DNA of 64,000 nucleotides from Phoma sp. XZ068. Its lineage: Eukaryota; Ascomycota; Dothideomycetes; Pleosporales; Didymellaceae. Below the pieces are notes generated by a model. The model was not told where the DNA came from. It did no database searches and worked only from the letters and a program-made list of their open reading frames with translations. Positions 31,910-43,926 of this stretch are shown here, in pieces (positions within the stretch are counted from its first letter, which is position 1; each line of letters opens with the position of its first letter). Made by a program: the position numbers and the translations under genes. The stretch lies in the NCBI GenBank assembly GCA_004835665.1, contig RBKR01000020.1, forward strand, positions 558,001-622,000. The letters run 5' to 3'.

Positions 31910-34327
31910 ATGGCTCAGTTCGCGCTCTGCTCCCGCCCCAACATAGCTCCAGCTATACCGTCAATCCTCAACACAGCCGTAGGACCTCACCAGAAGAATC
32001 ACGCAAAATCTGGAGAATCATTGACCTGGCAGCAGCAAGAAGATCTCAAGGTAAAGAATGTAAGTGAGAGTAAGACTAGGCGCCCGGTTGCCTCCCTCAC
32101 TTTTGCCCCCACCCGGCTGCCACCGATTTTAGCAAACAAACTTCGTTTGAGTTCACGCTCACCACTTATAATCTTCACTGCCGTTAATTCCCCACGCACA
32201 CTGACTAATACAGCACCTCAAGCGAGGACGCAAAGATCGCAAGTTTGTGCCTCTCGACTTCGAAGCTAAGACAACGCAACCCGAAGCTGAAGCAGTAGGC
32301 CACGCGCCAACTGTCCAGCAGCTGGATGCTCAATCGAGGGCACCTAACAAGGCACATCCCCAGACCTCACATCATCACACCAAACAAGCCGCCACAGCCC
32401 AGTATCCATCTCCACCACAAGACCTCGATAACGTCACAAAGAAGCCCCGCAAGAATCGCAAGAGACGTCCTAAGACTAAACTTGTAGCAAGCAAGCAGAT
32501 TGACAACATGTCTGCACCGCCAACAGGTGCTTATGTTCCACCACACATGCGCAAGCGCGCCCCACCAGCCGCTCAAACAAAACCGGACGTGAGGCTGGGA
32601 GACTTCATTGGCATCGGTTCTCCGCCAGTATCGGTTAATTCTCAAGCTGAGAAGGCTCTTCAAGTTCAAACCTCTCCGTAAGCCACTGCCTTCCCTCTGC
32701 GTCTTGCTCCAAGCTTACACAGGGTAGTGATGAGGCTGTCGCTCAAGACAATACTCCACTCTCACCACCAACGACAATCGAGGAGTCGCCAAAACCCACC
32801 AGTGAATGGAACGGCTGGGATAAGCCTGTACCCGAGCAACCCCCTGCACCCTCAACGCGAAAGGAGAACCCGCGCTGGCCAAGAGCTCCAAAGCCACGGA
32901 AAGAAAGACATGTGTGGATCAAATCGCGTGATATTCCCAAGAAATTGTCTGCTGGAAGTCAAAGTGATGGTGGAATCACTTTCAAGTCTGACAGCAACGG
33001 GGATCCTTCCTACGATGTCAAGAAGTTGATGGACTGGAATGGAGACTGGCTGCCACCGCCAGAGGAGTGGGCCGCCCGCAAAGGCTTCACCAATCGTCAC
33101 TTCGGCCAGGTCATTGAAGTATGGGCAAATGAGCATAGCCGACACTGTACCAAGCCTATGAATATTGACACTCCAGCCTTCTTGGGTACGAAGAACGCCG
33201 ATGGCAAGTGGATGAACAAGGACCTTGTACCACGTTACTGGCTTCATGATTCGATCGACAACGCCTCTCCACGCAAGTTCTGGGAAGAGCTTCCGCAGCG
33301 CGCCCCTGCTTCCTTAAGCGATGTTGACATCATGGACGATCCGCCGTACTGGGAACGCTGGGAGGATGACCAGCCCGACAACTGCTTCATGAACACATTG
33401 GTTGTTCCGGAAGCCAGGATCAATGTGATGGATGGCGACAACGAGCTGGAGAGTCCGTTTGCTTTGCTTTGTACGGCCGAACGACTGGCGAGGATCAACG
33501 ACATCAAAGAGAATAAGAAGCGTCGTGATCACGCCAGGCGTAACAGGCCGATACCTGTCTCCGCTCAGCAGACGATACAATTCCCTGACAGGCAATTGAG
33601 GCCGAGAACCAACATCTACCTCCGCCCAGTTCAACCTGCTGATATTCGTGGCATTATGGTAAGTACTCAGTCCTCATGATGTCGAACAAGCATGGCCGAA
33701 GAGCTTTGACTAATAACTATACAGACAATCTACAATCACTACGTCAAGAACACAGTGCATGCTTGTGAGCTAGAGGAACAAACTGAAGCAGACATTCGCC
33801 TCCGCATCGATGATATTGTTCAGGCAGGGTTGCCCTGTCTTGTTGCAGTTGCAAAACGCAATCAACGCAAGGATACGCAAGGCTATGTGAGTGAGACCAT
33901 CGTTGGATTTGTTCACCTCTCCGACGACGTGGGCCAATCAAGCATGTATCGGTTCACCTTTGAGCTTGAGCTATATGTCCACCCGGGCTATATTCGTCAA
34001 GGCATAGGCAAGTGTCTTTTCGACCAGATGATGTACATAGCCAATACCGGGTACAACAAGAGAGGCGGCTATGAGTGGAGAAATGACTTCGAATATCTCA
34101 AGACCGGAAAAAGGCGCACCGTCAAGACCGTTCTGGTAACACTACACTACGAGCGAGGTGATGATGTCGAATGGGCATCCAGCTACCTGGGAGAATTTGG
34201 GTTCAAAAAGGCGGGTCGCTTTGCGCAGATTGGTCACAAAGGAGGTAAGGTCGTGGACAAGGTCATATTCCAGCTGCAGACCACCGAGGTCATTAACCCA
34301 AGTGGTATACCTATGATACAAGGCTGA
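31910..34327 (+). CDS. GNAT-fold N-acetyltransferase with fungal-specific N-terminal region
   Basis: Predicted 715 aa, four exons: 31910-32059, 32214-32677, 32728-33658, 33725-34327. The N-terminal 230 residues are basic and Pro-rich, including NRKRRPKTK and GAYVPPHMRKR. A middle region rich in Trp and Asp follows (WNGDWLPPPEEW, DPPYWERWEDDQ). The C-terminal 230 residues form the acetyltransferase: NIYLRPVQPADIRGIM, then IYNHYVKNTVHA, FELELYVHPGYIRQGIGKCL (acetyl-CoA binding loop, R/Q-x-x-G-x-G/A type) and GFKKAGRFAQIGHKGGKVVD. The second intron needs the TAG acceptor at 32725-32727 rather than the nearer CAG to keep frame. The substrate is unknown. The basic N-terminus suggests nucleic-acid or ribosome association, which is speculation. 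Confidence 0.87.
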
Positions 34328-34709
34328 TGTGTCAAGCATTTATCGGTAAGCACATTATCACTGAATCGTCAATCACCTGTTCACACTCACAGGTCGCTCG
34401 AACATCGTGCTACGTTTGATATTGGTATAGACGTTCGCGGGAACAGCTGTGGCGGGGAAATCTGCGGCTTAATTTCCTCCCTGAAAAGTTATCTGTTTTG
34501 TATCTTCACTTTTCTTTCCGATGGTTGCAACGGGTTCTGGCAAGGCAATGGCCAACCCACCTTACGAATAGGCCACACAATGCTTCTACATAGCCAGAAC
34601 ACAACGCGCAAGAGCGTACAACAGCACAATCAATACAGCAAACTGACTTTCATTCATTACTTGCTTCCACGTCGTAAAATCATCATCATCGTACCCATCG
34701 CCTACTACC
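34328..34709. other. Intergenic between convergent genes
   Basis: 3' flanks of the GNAT gene and the 128-aa protein gene; no coding signal seen. Confidence 0.45.
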
Positions 34710-35150
34710 CTATTTATCATCATCAGCAAATCCCCACCGCCCTGTCTGATCCAGTCCCAACGGGTTGTCACCCGTCTGCTCCTTTCCTGCAATACTCTCC
34801 GGCTTGCTCTCGTAGCTATCCTTGTTCTTGCCGCCAAGCAGCTCGCTCTTCTCGTGCTCTTCACCGAGCAACGGGCCCAGCGCGGGGCGTGTGGCGCCGC
34901 CCACTGCGTTACCCAGGGGGCCTGTGACTTTCTCTAGGGGTGCGCCGATGGGGCGGAGGGCTGTGCCGAGGACGTTTCCTTTGTGGTGTTAGGAGGTGTG
35001 AGACTAGATGTGGAGTGGTTGTAACGACATACCGACTGGGTCACCGACCTTGCTCAGAAGGCCCTTGGGCTGGGTATCTTCTTCCTCCTCTTCCTGGTTG
35101 GTAGTGGGAATGTGGTCGCCGCCCTTGGGTTGCTCCTGTTTGTCGGCCAT
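34710..35150 (-). CDS. Small conserved-looking Gly/Pro-patterned protein, 128 aa
   Basis: Two exons on the minus strand (35150-35033 and 34978-34710; 54-bp intron ending AAAG). The product starts MADKQEQPKGGDHIP, has a Glu run (EEEEED), then a central patterned segment in which Gly, Pro and aliphatic residues recur: LLSKVGDPV, then GNVLGTALRPIGAPLEKVTG, then PLGNAVGGATRP. The tail is charged and ends WGFADDDK. There is no signal peptide or membrane span. The pattern suggests an amphipathic, possibly membrane- or stress-associated small protein. I do not recognise a named family. The 5' flank holds a cluster of palindromic sites, listed separately. Confidence 0.8.
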
Positions 35151-35855
35151 ATTGCTCGTTGCACGTGAACTGTATTATATTCTTCTTTGTTTGAGTTGAG
35201 AAACAGATCGTGTTTGAATGCGTTGACTCGTATGTATGTTGTATGTATTGGAGATCAGGTACAAGTTCAAACCTAGCTTCTGCACACCCTCATATACAGC
35301 GAACCACGGCTGGGCAGACATACCGCCTTAGCGGTCGCCGGACAGGTTTCTCGCAGCACAAGCGTCACCGTTGCGCGCAAACGCGTCTGACGTCACGGCG
35401 CGATGTTGCGCAACGCGGGCGTCAACGCTAGCCCCGCTGCGCTAATGTATCGCGCCAATCTGCTTTCCGACTGGCGCCGGGAAAGGGCAACTTTCAGATT
35501 GTGCGATCGACGGCATGTGAGAGTTGCCCGATCGGGCAGGTTGCGGTGTGGAGCGCGCCCGGCGGTGGGTTTGAAGGATGGCAGACGGGCCTTCTTACGC
35601 CACCCGTTTTCGACGGGCATCAATCTGTTGCTAGAATGGGAAACTCGGCGAAAGGCTTTGCGGCCCTTTTTCAGGAGGGTTTCGATGGATATTGGGAGAA
35701 TTGCCTTGTGTGGTAACTGTCAGTGGCGGGACTGAGTCAAGGGGCGGACCGTGTGTGGATTTTTTGTATTGAGGATGGCGAAAAGAAGGGGGTATCTCGT
35801 CGATTTCAGAATATACAACACCGTACGCCCGCCACCTGCATATGCAAAGACAAAC
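35151..35855. other. Intergenic: promoter of the 128-aa gene and 3' flank of the WD40 gene
   Basis: The left part is a promoter with the palindrome cluster at 35371-35414. The remainder shows no coding signal. Confidence 0.5.
35371..35414. promoter_or_regulatory. Cluster of three palindromic factor sites, including a perfect CRE
   Basis: Within 44 bp there are TTGCGCGCAA (35371-35380), TGACGTCA (35388-35395) and GTTGCGCAAC (35405-35414). TGACGTCA is the ATF/CREB-class bZIP site; the other two resemble C/EBP-type half-sites. They sit about 220-265 bp upstream of the 128-aa gene start, so they probably serve that promoter. Confidence 0.5.
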
Positions 35856-37689
35856 TTAAAACATCTCGTCTAATCCACTTTCGTCCAGCACGCTCCTCCC
35901 TCTCCTCCTTTGCACTGGTTCGTCTTTCATCTTGCCTTGGAAAGTATCTTCGAAGCTCATTTTATACCCTTCCACTTCACTGACAAGCTGTTGCTCCGCC
36001 AACAAGCTGTCGTCTAGTGCAGGATCATCCTCGTCAGAGAGCCTCGGCACTGGTGTGCGTCCAGTCAAAATGTCATACAAGCTGTCGTCGCTGGCTTCGC
36101 TGCCATCCGGCGTTTCAAAGCGCAGAATTGCATCTTTGCCGAATGGCCAAGAGAAAACGTACCCCGCCTGGTGGGCGAGTGTCAAGACGGGCTTCTTGTC
36201 TGCTGGCGTGGAGAGCCATGATGTAGTCCATTTTGTCGGTAGGGCGGTCGCTGGCTTGGTGATGTGGGAGGAGAGGTCGAGGATTGCCGGGGGAGGCGCT
36301 GATGCTGAAGTTGAGGCAGATATTGAAGCTGAGAAATTTGAGGCTTGGTATAGATATAACGTAGGTGAGTCGTGACTTGCTTGGATGAGGAGAAGTGTGG
36401 GGTTGTCGTGGTGCCATTGCAGTGACTTGATCGGTGCGTGTTGAATGAGGATCATGCGAGGTCGCAGACTTCGGAGGTCCCATATCCATACTGTGCTTGG
36501 TGTCGAGTCGTCCCTTGTTGCGCATAGTGTGCCGTCGCTGTTGAAGGCAAGTATACTGATGCCTTGCTTCATGAGGCTTGTCTCATTCTTCTCCAGCGGT
36601 GCTTTTGGCGGTGTGACTGGCTGTGGTGTGATCGTGTACGTCCTGTTTCCTTGGCCATCGACTTGCTCGGAGAAGACAGGTGCGCCGGGGACGTCGATGA
36701 CAGCAGTGTGGTCAAGGAACACGACAGGTGCGAAGGTTCGCGTTGACAGAATGCGCACCCTCCGGTCCCAGCCGCCTACTGCCAGCCATTCTGCACCAGG
36801 CACCCATTCTACGCTCTTTATTCCCAAGCCCTCTACACCCCATTGTCTAGCATCATTCGACGATTCGCGAGTGATCGTGCGGTAGAGGTGCCCGTCGGCA
36901 GTGTAGATGTACAAGTTGTATCCTGTAGACGGCGCGTCCCAAATCGCAATCCAGCGGCCATCGCGACTCCACTTTAGCCCCGCGGCGTCAATCGTAGGCA
37001 GCTCAACGCGGTTGATGAGTGTATAAGTGCGCGGTGCCAACAGCATCAAGACATCCATGCCGGACGTTCGACACAACATCCCCATAACCCCTCCTCGTCC
37101 TGCGCCCTCGCTGTCGGAGGGTCTGAAACCCCATCCTTTGCCTTCCTTGCCAGGGAATTTCGGATCCCTAATCTCGATTGCTCTCCCAGATCTCAGACAC
37201 CAAACTTTGGCGCAAGCGCCGAAGTCGCTCCAAGCAATGACCTCGTCTTCGTTGGCGCCAAACTCTACATGCACGTTTTTGCCCATGCCACCCGAGCCGT
37301 TATTAACTACCGCATTCCATTTATCGTCGCGCAGATCGTATACGCGTGTTGTGTTGTCGTCATTAATGAGGACGCGATTCGAGACGGGCCGTGGTGTGCG
37401 CCGCGATGATGTTGACGCTGAGTGGGATGTCTGGGTCGGAAAGGCGGGCGGAGACCATGCTAGGCGCGCGGTCTTCGTGTCTATGGACGGTGGTAGGCCC
37501 ATGCTTCTTTGTATTTCAAAGGTTGTAAGGCATCGTATCTGCAGTCGGCCATTCGAAAGGCATGCCGCGTGTGTTGCGCTTGGGGAGGGCACAGGCACAG
37601 ATGTCGCTAGAACGTGTCAGCAGGTCCACCGCGCGCTTCCAAAGAAAACAAGTACATTTGTACAGTGACGAGATTTCTGCGTCCTCCAT
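35856..37689 (-). CDS. WD40-repeat protein, WRAP73/Wdr8 family
   Basis: Predicted 594 aa in two exons (37689-37656 and 37606-35856; 49-bp intron with CTGAC branch and CTAG acceptor). Exon 1 encodes only 11 residues (MEDAEISSLYK), so an ORF-only call misses the start. WD40 segments match the family: GLKWSRDGRWIAIWDAPS, IKSVEWVPGAEWLAVGGWDR, GISILAFNSDGTLCATRDD, TVWIWDLRSLRPRMIL. Wdr8 proteins anchor minus ends of microtubules at the spindle pole with Msd1/SSX2IP in fission yeast and animals. Compared with the animal protein there are long Ser-rich insertions (for example SASISASTSASAPPP). The C-terminus is charged and ends LDESGLDEMF. Confidence 0.9.
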
Positions 37690-38084
37690 TGTCGTGTTTA
37701 GAGGGGTCGCTGTCGTGGAGGAAGTGACGATAGTGTTGACAAACGGTAAACAACGTGGGGTCGACCAATCAGAATGTCTGGCAGTCCGAACGTCGATCAC
37801 CCTTAGCCTCAGATGGCACACACCGATGTTGAGACTTCAAGAGCTTCACTATTACTGCTATGCTTTGCTCAACCGTAGATGCAGCGAGGGTATCGGTATA
37901 TGCACATCAAATCCAGGATCAAATCCAACGCTCGCTAAATACGACGATAATCTTCAAGGCATTGACGCTCCAAGTCTAGCCATGGTGCCTTTAGAAACTA
38001 CCGCCCATGTACACAGTTTGTGTACGAAGAATTAAAATAGGAGACCATGTCCACCCGCTCTCTATATCCAACCCAAGCGGCGAC
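37690..38084. other. Intergenic between tandem genes
   Basis: Promoter of the WD40 gene and 3' flank of the Gln-rich gene; no further signal. Confidence 0.45.
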
Positions 38085-41074
38085 TCAAGTGCTGTAGACG
38101 GGTGCCTTCATCAAAACACTCTTTCCTCGGATCTGCACTGCTACGCCGACAGCCAAACGCACACGCGGTGGAGGGAGTTCCTCCTTTTGCCCACTCGAGC
38201 TTCCAGGCGGTCCGGTCAGACTCTGTTGGCTGCCACCCTGTCCCAGGGATGACTCGCGCTTGCCGAGCGACGCTGGCGCAGTTGTGGGTTTCTTCGAAGT
38301 ACCCAAACCTCCGAAGAAGCCTCGCTTCTTGTCTTCCTTTGGCGGCTGCGAGCCTTGCTGTCCCTGAATGTCCTGATCGCCAATGGATGCATTGTCGTCT
38401 AGTTTAGAAGCAACACTCTTTAAAGAAACGCGATCTGCGTCGTCTAGCTCGGCAATCGGGCTTGTCAGTGGTGGGATACCAGACTCCATCTTCATGAACT
38501 CTAAAATGATGCCATGGCCTGGTGGAAAGTATTCGATATGGACCTCTCGACTTTCTAAAGGCAGATGCTGAGCGATACTAACAGCTAGTTCCACAATCAT
38601 AGGTACGCCACCAGCAAGGTCAGGTGGCGCAGGGTCGTTCAAGAATATTTGCAGTGATCCAATGAGCTTCTCATTCAATGTTTCGGTCAGCTTCTGGCGA
38701 TTCAACTCGGCCTGGGGCGATTTCAGCAAGTCGGACACGCCTTCTAGCGTAGCCAGACGCCAGTTGATGACCTTCGCAGATAAAGATTCTTCATCTTCAG
38801 TAGAATGGCAAGAAGCCGCGAATCTGCGAATGTTGAGCTGAATCATCTGAAGCTGTGTCGAGAAGCCAGGTTCCAAATCAGGGTGGAAGTATTTTTCAAA
38901 GATGTTCTCCACGAGCCAATGCGAGATGAATGCGCGACCAACCGCAGTCATTTCTTGTTTGCCAATCTCTACTGCATTTTTGTTGACAACTGGGTGCAGC
39001 AGCGGAGGGATTGCCTTCCAGTCTTTGCGAATGGAGAAGGATAGCTGTGCAATTAGTCCATCAAGTCGGTTGAAGCGAGTAGCATACTCGCTGTCGTCCC
39101 ACGAGGTGCGTGAGAGGGACAAACGTTGATTCGCCAGGGTGTTTTGCAGTTGATGCACTTGGGTCTGCTGCTCGAAGAAGTACCGTTTCACCTTCTGGTA
39201 TTTCTCACCTTGTTGTGTCAGCTAACAGTTCCTCTTATTACCATCGTCACTTACGTAGAACTTCGTGCTCTTTCATCATCTTCTCAATGTCCTCTGCATC
39301 CATTTCACTGGCGGCTGATCGTGGAGGAGGCGTTGCACGCCCCGTCTCGCCGCTCTGTTTATCGCCCCGGTAAGGCTGACCTTGCGAAGCTGTTGGTACG
39401 ATATTAGCTCCGAATGTTGTGACGCCTGGCGACACGGGTGGCTGTCCTTGTGGCTGACCTTGTGTTGTGGGTTGTTGTAGTAGAGAAGACTCTCGAGACG
39501 AAGTCGCGGACTGTTGCTGACCCCCATCAACCACCTTGCGTAACCTACCATTGCTCTGACCGCTAGGTGCCATGTTGTCGGGTACTTGGTTCTGGATTGA
39601 TATTTTTGATGTGGGTGAATCTGAAGTTTGAGACTGTTGGTTCTGCTGTTGGTCGTAGGGTGAGTATTGTTGCTGGAGCGGCGAAGGTGGTGCTGGCTGC
39701 TGCTGAGAAGAGGGGGGACGCAGCTGTTGCAATTGGACTGTGTCGATAGGCTGGCCTTGCTGCACTATCTGGGGCACGCCACGGGAAGCTTGAGGATGTT
39801 GCAATTCAGGTTGGTGCAGTGATGCAGTTCGTGTAGGGTGCGCCTGCTGCTGACGAAAGTCTTGAGTTTGCTGCGGCTGAGACTGAGGTGGAGGCGAAAA
39901 TTGCTGTTGCGGAAGGAACTGATTGTTCTGAGGGTGCCCGTCCTGCGGCGACTGCCCTTGAGCTTGTTGAGGAGCTTGCTGTTGTTGATATGGATAGTAG
40001 TTGCGTTGTTGTTGGGCAAGATCTTGACCATGCAGCTGAGCGTTGCCAGGGAGAGGGCTCGGTGCCGATGGTGGAGTAAAGGGCTGATATCCGTCTGAAC
40101 CCTGGCTCTGTTGAACGATCGGCTGGTAGCTTTGGTATTGTGGCTGATTTGTCTGCTGTTGTGGTGGTTGCGGACCCTGGTGGTCGGGGCTGTAGTGCTC
40201 TACCCCGCCCTGCTTCTGATAGCTACCTTCGGTGCTTACTCTGTCGAGTGGGGGCCGGTTGAACTGGCCCTGGTGCGCGTTTGGAACAAACTGCTGGGGA
40301 TGTTGCTGGTATTGAATATCCTTTGGAGGTACCTCGGGCGTGTTGGGCTCTTGCTGGAGAAAAGGGTCGAGACCTGGGCTGCCTTCGTCTTGTTCGACTG
40401 CGGTGGGCAGCTGTTGCTGGGAACCGTGCCGCTGATGGAACTGCTGCGACGGCGTGTTCAGACGGGGCGCGTCCGGCGACTGATAGTCCTGGGAGCGGTT
40501 CTCCCTGCCTCTTGTCGACTGGCGTCTCCCAATTGCGTTCTTGTTCGCCTGCTTCGCGGGGTCGTCCTCCTTGTGCCCTGTCAATCCAGCAGCAATGCGG
40601 CTGAGGCGCGACTTCTTGGGCTGCTCCTGCACGTACACGGGCGCCGGCAGCTGCTGTGAGCCGGGACGAGACGGGTCGAAGCCAGGCGGGGGGTCAGGAG
40701 GGCCAGCTTGTTGCTGGTAGCCCTGCAGTTGGTCGTGCGAGCTGAGGCGGTGGTTGTGACTAGTGCTCGTCGTGCGCTGGGGGTATTGCTGCTGTTGCGG
40801 TTGCTGCGGCCGGTACTGCTGTTGCTGCTGCGCAACACCGAGGGGAGGCTGCTGCAGAGAGGGTTGCTGGCCAAGCTGCGCCTGTTGCTGCCCGTTGGGA
40901 TTCTGGAACTCGTTGTTCACTGTGCCAGCGCGTACGGTCAGCCGCACAACCTCCCACGACTATTGGGCATACAACCGCGCACTTACCAGAGGGCACAGGG
41001 GAAGATTGCCCAGACGAATTGTCAACAGACGTGTGCGACTTATTCGACTTGAGCCACGAGGGTTTGGGAACCAT
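38085..41074 (-). CDS. Large Gln-rich protein with a conserved-looking C-terminal domain, function unknown
   Basis: Predicted 958 aa in three exons (41074-40987, 40919-39255, 39208-38085; introns 67 and 46 bp). It starts MVPKPSWLKSNKSHTSVDN. Residues 30-580 are Gln/Pro/Ser-rich low-complexity sequence containing a basic patch (KKSRLSRIAAGLTGHKEDD). The C-terminal 380 residues look folded and helical: EDIEKMMKEHEVLREKYQKV begins a coiled coil that crosses the last intron, followed by DGLIAQLSFSIRKDWKAIPP and HWLVENIFEKYFHPDLEPGF. A short region near the end reads KKRGFFGGLGTSKKP. I do not recognise the family. The Gln-rich/coiled-coil layout occurs in transcription, endocytosis and RNP-granule proteins, so no role is assigned. 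Confidence 0.85.
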
Positions 41075-42336
41075 GTTTTGGCGGTTGGCAGCTTGGAGCT
41101 ATTCCGCGAAGCTGCACGATGGGGAGATGCGGGGCGAAGCAGCGGTAATAGCCTCACTAAGAATAACAAGGCGATCAGCGGACACTGATGCAATAGGCTC
41201 AAATGCACGAGGCGCATCTATCCGCAAAGCTGAGACATTGTTGTTATGTGGACGCGCATGGCTCAAGCAAAAGATCAAGCTTCCTCAGCCCGACAGCCGC
41301 ACCTGCAGCGGTCCAGCGAATGGAGCAATGCGACCCGTAACACGCTGTGAGCGCGAGCTAAAGGCTTCCGCTAGACACCGGTGGGAATTGCTGACGGTGC
41401 GCGGCGGTGGCAGTGCTTGATTCACAGCAGCTAGGGCAGAGGATCATGCAGAGTTATATTGCTCGACCACGCCTCAACCTCGATTGATCTGTTTCTACAG
41501 CTCTTTGCCAGTTCCACCAGCCTTTTGTCGCGGCGAACGAACGAGAGCAGCCAGAACTGGTTGCGAATACGAGGATCTCAGTTCATGTCTAGGTTGGGCT
41601 TAGAGTTGCCATGTACATACGGCGTACTAGGTACCATCCGTCCCATGGTCGCCATTAGTGTAAACAGCTCAGCCTTGTGATATGAGCTCTCCTGAGAACC
41701 ACGTTGATCCTGGTTCACCCTGGGTTTGGCGAAAGTACACCTTGGCACATTATTGGAGGCAATAAATCCGTATGTGAGGCTGAAGAATCCGCAAAGGGAC
41801 CCTCCTCAAGGCTGTATACCATGGTAGCTGCAAACTGTCTGTATCCCTTGCTATTTTTAACGCGGTTCGCTTGCAGCTGACGTTCAAGGGCCCCCTGCCG
41901 CCTTCCACTGCGTCTCTCGCACACCCCCGTGGCGAGATGTTCTAAACGCAATCGCCTGTCCACAAGCTCTAGAAACAGCCGTGTACATCTTGATCCTTGA
42001 CGGATTGTGCGAAATGTGTGAAAGACTCACTTGCTGACTTTACCGTAATGGATTGATTCGCACAGAGGCAGAGCGTCACATGCAACGAAGAACAACCAAG
42101 CAGATAGATTCCCAGCACCATGGTTTTTGTTATCCTGGCTGAGCAATTACCATGTCCTTATAAAGTATCTGTAGCGTACAACGCCTATGGTTATCAGATG
42201 TACGACAGGTCATGTGCATGTCGGAGCCAAGTTCCACCAAAACACCGACGCTAGCGCCGTAGCTTTCTACGATGGATCATCATCCCATGTATTGCGCTGT
42301 AGCTAAAGCCCCTCCATTGCCGGAGGCCAGTTGATC
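41075..42336. other. Divergent intergenic region
   Basis: 1.26 kb between the Gln-rich gene and MSS51. Small ORFs on both strands have no recognisable features; no tRNA was seen. Confidence 0.4.
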
Positions 42337-43926
42337 ATGATGAGGCCCTCGTATACCTGCACGCGGTGCTTATCCGCTGTCAAGAGCTCGCGTACCCAGC
42401 TGCGACCTGCGCAAGCGTTCCGTTCCTTCGCCCAAAATGTTACAGCGCAACGAAATCATTCCACCAAAACTCCAGCCCATCCGAAGTTGGCCGCCCCTCG
42501 AAGAGCGCTCTCGACCACGCCCAATCGCAGCTTCGACAAGCCATTCGAACCGTATGAGTACATTGACCCCGAGGGCATTAAACGAACCCTCGTTTTGACC
42601 GAGGATAACCTCTTCAACTCGTTCACGGACTCGCCCATACCGCAGATTCGTAAACGAGCGGCTTTCATGCGCCAGCATGCATACTGCCCGCATCCCGACC
42701 ATAAGCCGACTCGAGCCGCAAAGAATGCCATGGATCTCGAGGCGCGCAAGTCTTCGGAAAAGGGTTCTCCGCCAGCCCATGTGAACTTCGAGTGCCCAGA
42801 TTGTGGGATACCTGTGTACTGCTGCGAGGAGCATTGGGCCGATGACTATGAGGCACATTTGGAAGTCTGCGATGTATTGCGACAGTCCAACGAGGACGAC
42901 CATGACTTACGCAGTGGACGATTCTTCAAGGAGTTCCAGTTCGCCGAGCCCCAGATGGAGGAAATCCTCGTAAATATGACGAGCTGGGATACATACTTGT
43001 ACACGCGAGATTTCGATGCGCTCAACAAGGACCGGGAGATGCGACAAGCTACAAAGCTTCTCACTTACCCCATGACGATTGCCAGTGTCATCAATGAATT
43101 GAGTCCTTACAATATCCGCAAGGGTGGCAGAATGACCCCTGAGGGACTCAAGAGCTTCAGCGGTAGGTCTGAACGACTGTATAACTAGAATTTTGCTGAC
43201 GTCACTGTAGCTCTGCGACACACTCTGCATCCACCTCGATCAGGTGGTGGTGACACTTGGAAGAACGCCCGCATTGCCCCCCCTTCGGTCCGCCTCTTCA
43301 TTCTTGGTGCACGTGCGGAATCGTCATTGCCGCGAGAGACATGGATGCAACTGGCCTATCTTTTCCACCGTGTACAGTTTTCCCTAAACTTCATCGGCCC
43401 CGAAGCCATGGCCAACCGCGAGAAGGAACTGCCTATGCCCGAGCGTACACCTCTCAACCCCTTCGGCGCCGTCATTGAAGACCGCATCTCAAACGCCATG
43501 AAGATCAGCACTTTCGTTGAGCACTACCACAACATCCACAAGACCGGCTACTTTTATCCCTATGATCCGTACTTCGACTGCTTCGTTGTCTTCCACCCTG
43601 GCTTCGGCAACGCAGCATCGATGCACGAATGGGAAGAGACACTTCCATTGCTACTCGAGACCAAGGTCCCAATCATTGCTACAGGATACTCGCCGTGGGA
43701 TGTGCAGCAGGATGTCGACCACCTTCAGAAGCGTTACGGCAACGAGATGGACATCTTGCTCGAGCCTGGAGAGAACCTGTTCAGGAGTTTGAGATGGGAT
43801 CTGAACGATCTGGACCCGCACGATGTCACGTGCAGCAACTGGGGTGTATACGCTTTCCGAGGCAAGCGATACGAGACGGCCAAGAAGGAAGAGGAGGTCG
43901 AGGTGCACAGCGACAGGACAGCTTAG
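42337..43926 (+). CDS. MSS51: Mitochondrial translational activator Mss51-like protein
   Basis: Predicted 513 aa, two exons (42337-43162 and 43211-43926, 48-bp intron). The N-terminus is a strong mitochondrial presequence (MMRPSYTCTRCLSAVKSSRT..). A zinc-finger segment of MYND type follows: CPHPDHKPT, FECPDCGIPVYCCEEHW and HLEVC. The C-terminal domain contains FDCFVVFHPGFGNAASMHEW and VPIIATGYSPWDVQQDVDHL, diagnostic of the Mss51 family. In yeast Mss51 activates translation of COX1 mRNA and couples it to cytochrome oxidase assembly. In filamentous fungi the same function is assumed. The frame is open upstream to 42331, but the first ATG is at 42337. Confidence 0.93.

Noticed and set aside
32678..32727. 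Use of the CAG acceptor ending at 32722 for intron 2 of the GNAT gene
   Set aside because: It puts the downstream exon in a frame that reads a spurious 100-aa ORF; the TAG acceptor at 32725-32727 keeps the acetyltransferase frame.
43163..43210. TGACGTCA (CRE-like) near 43196-43203
   Set aside because: It falls inside the MSS51 intron, overlapping the branch-site region; a regulatory role there is unlikely.
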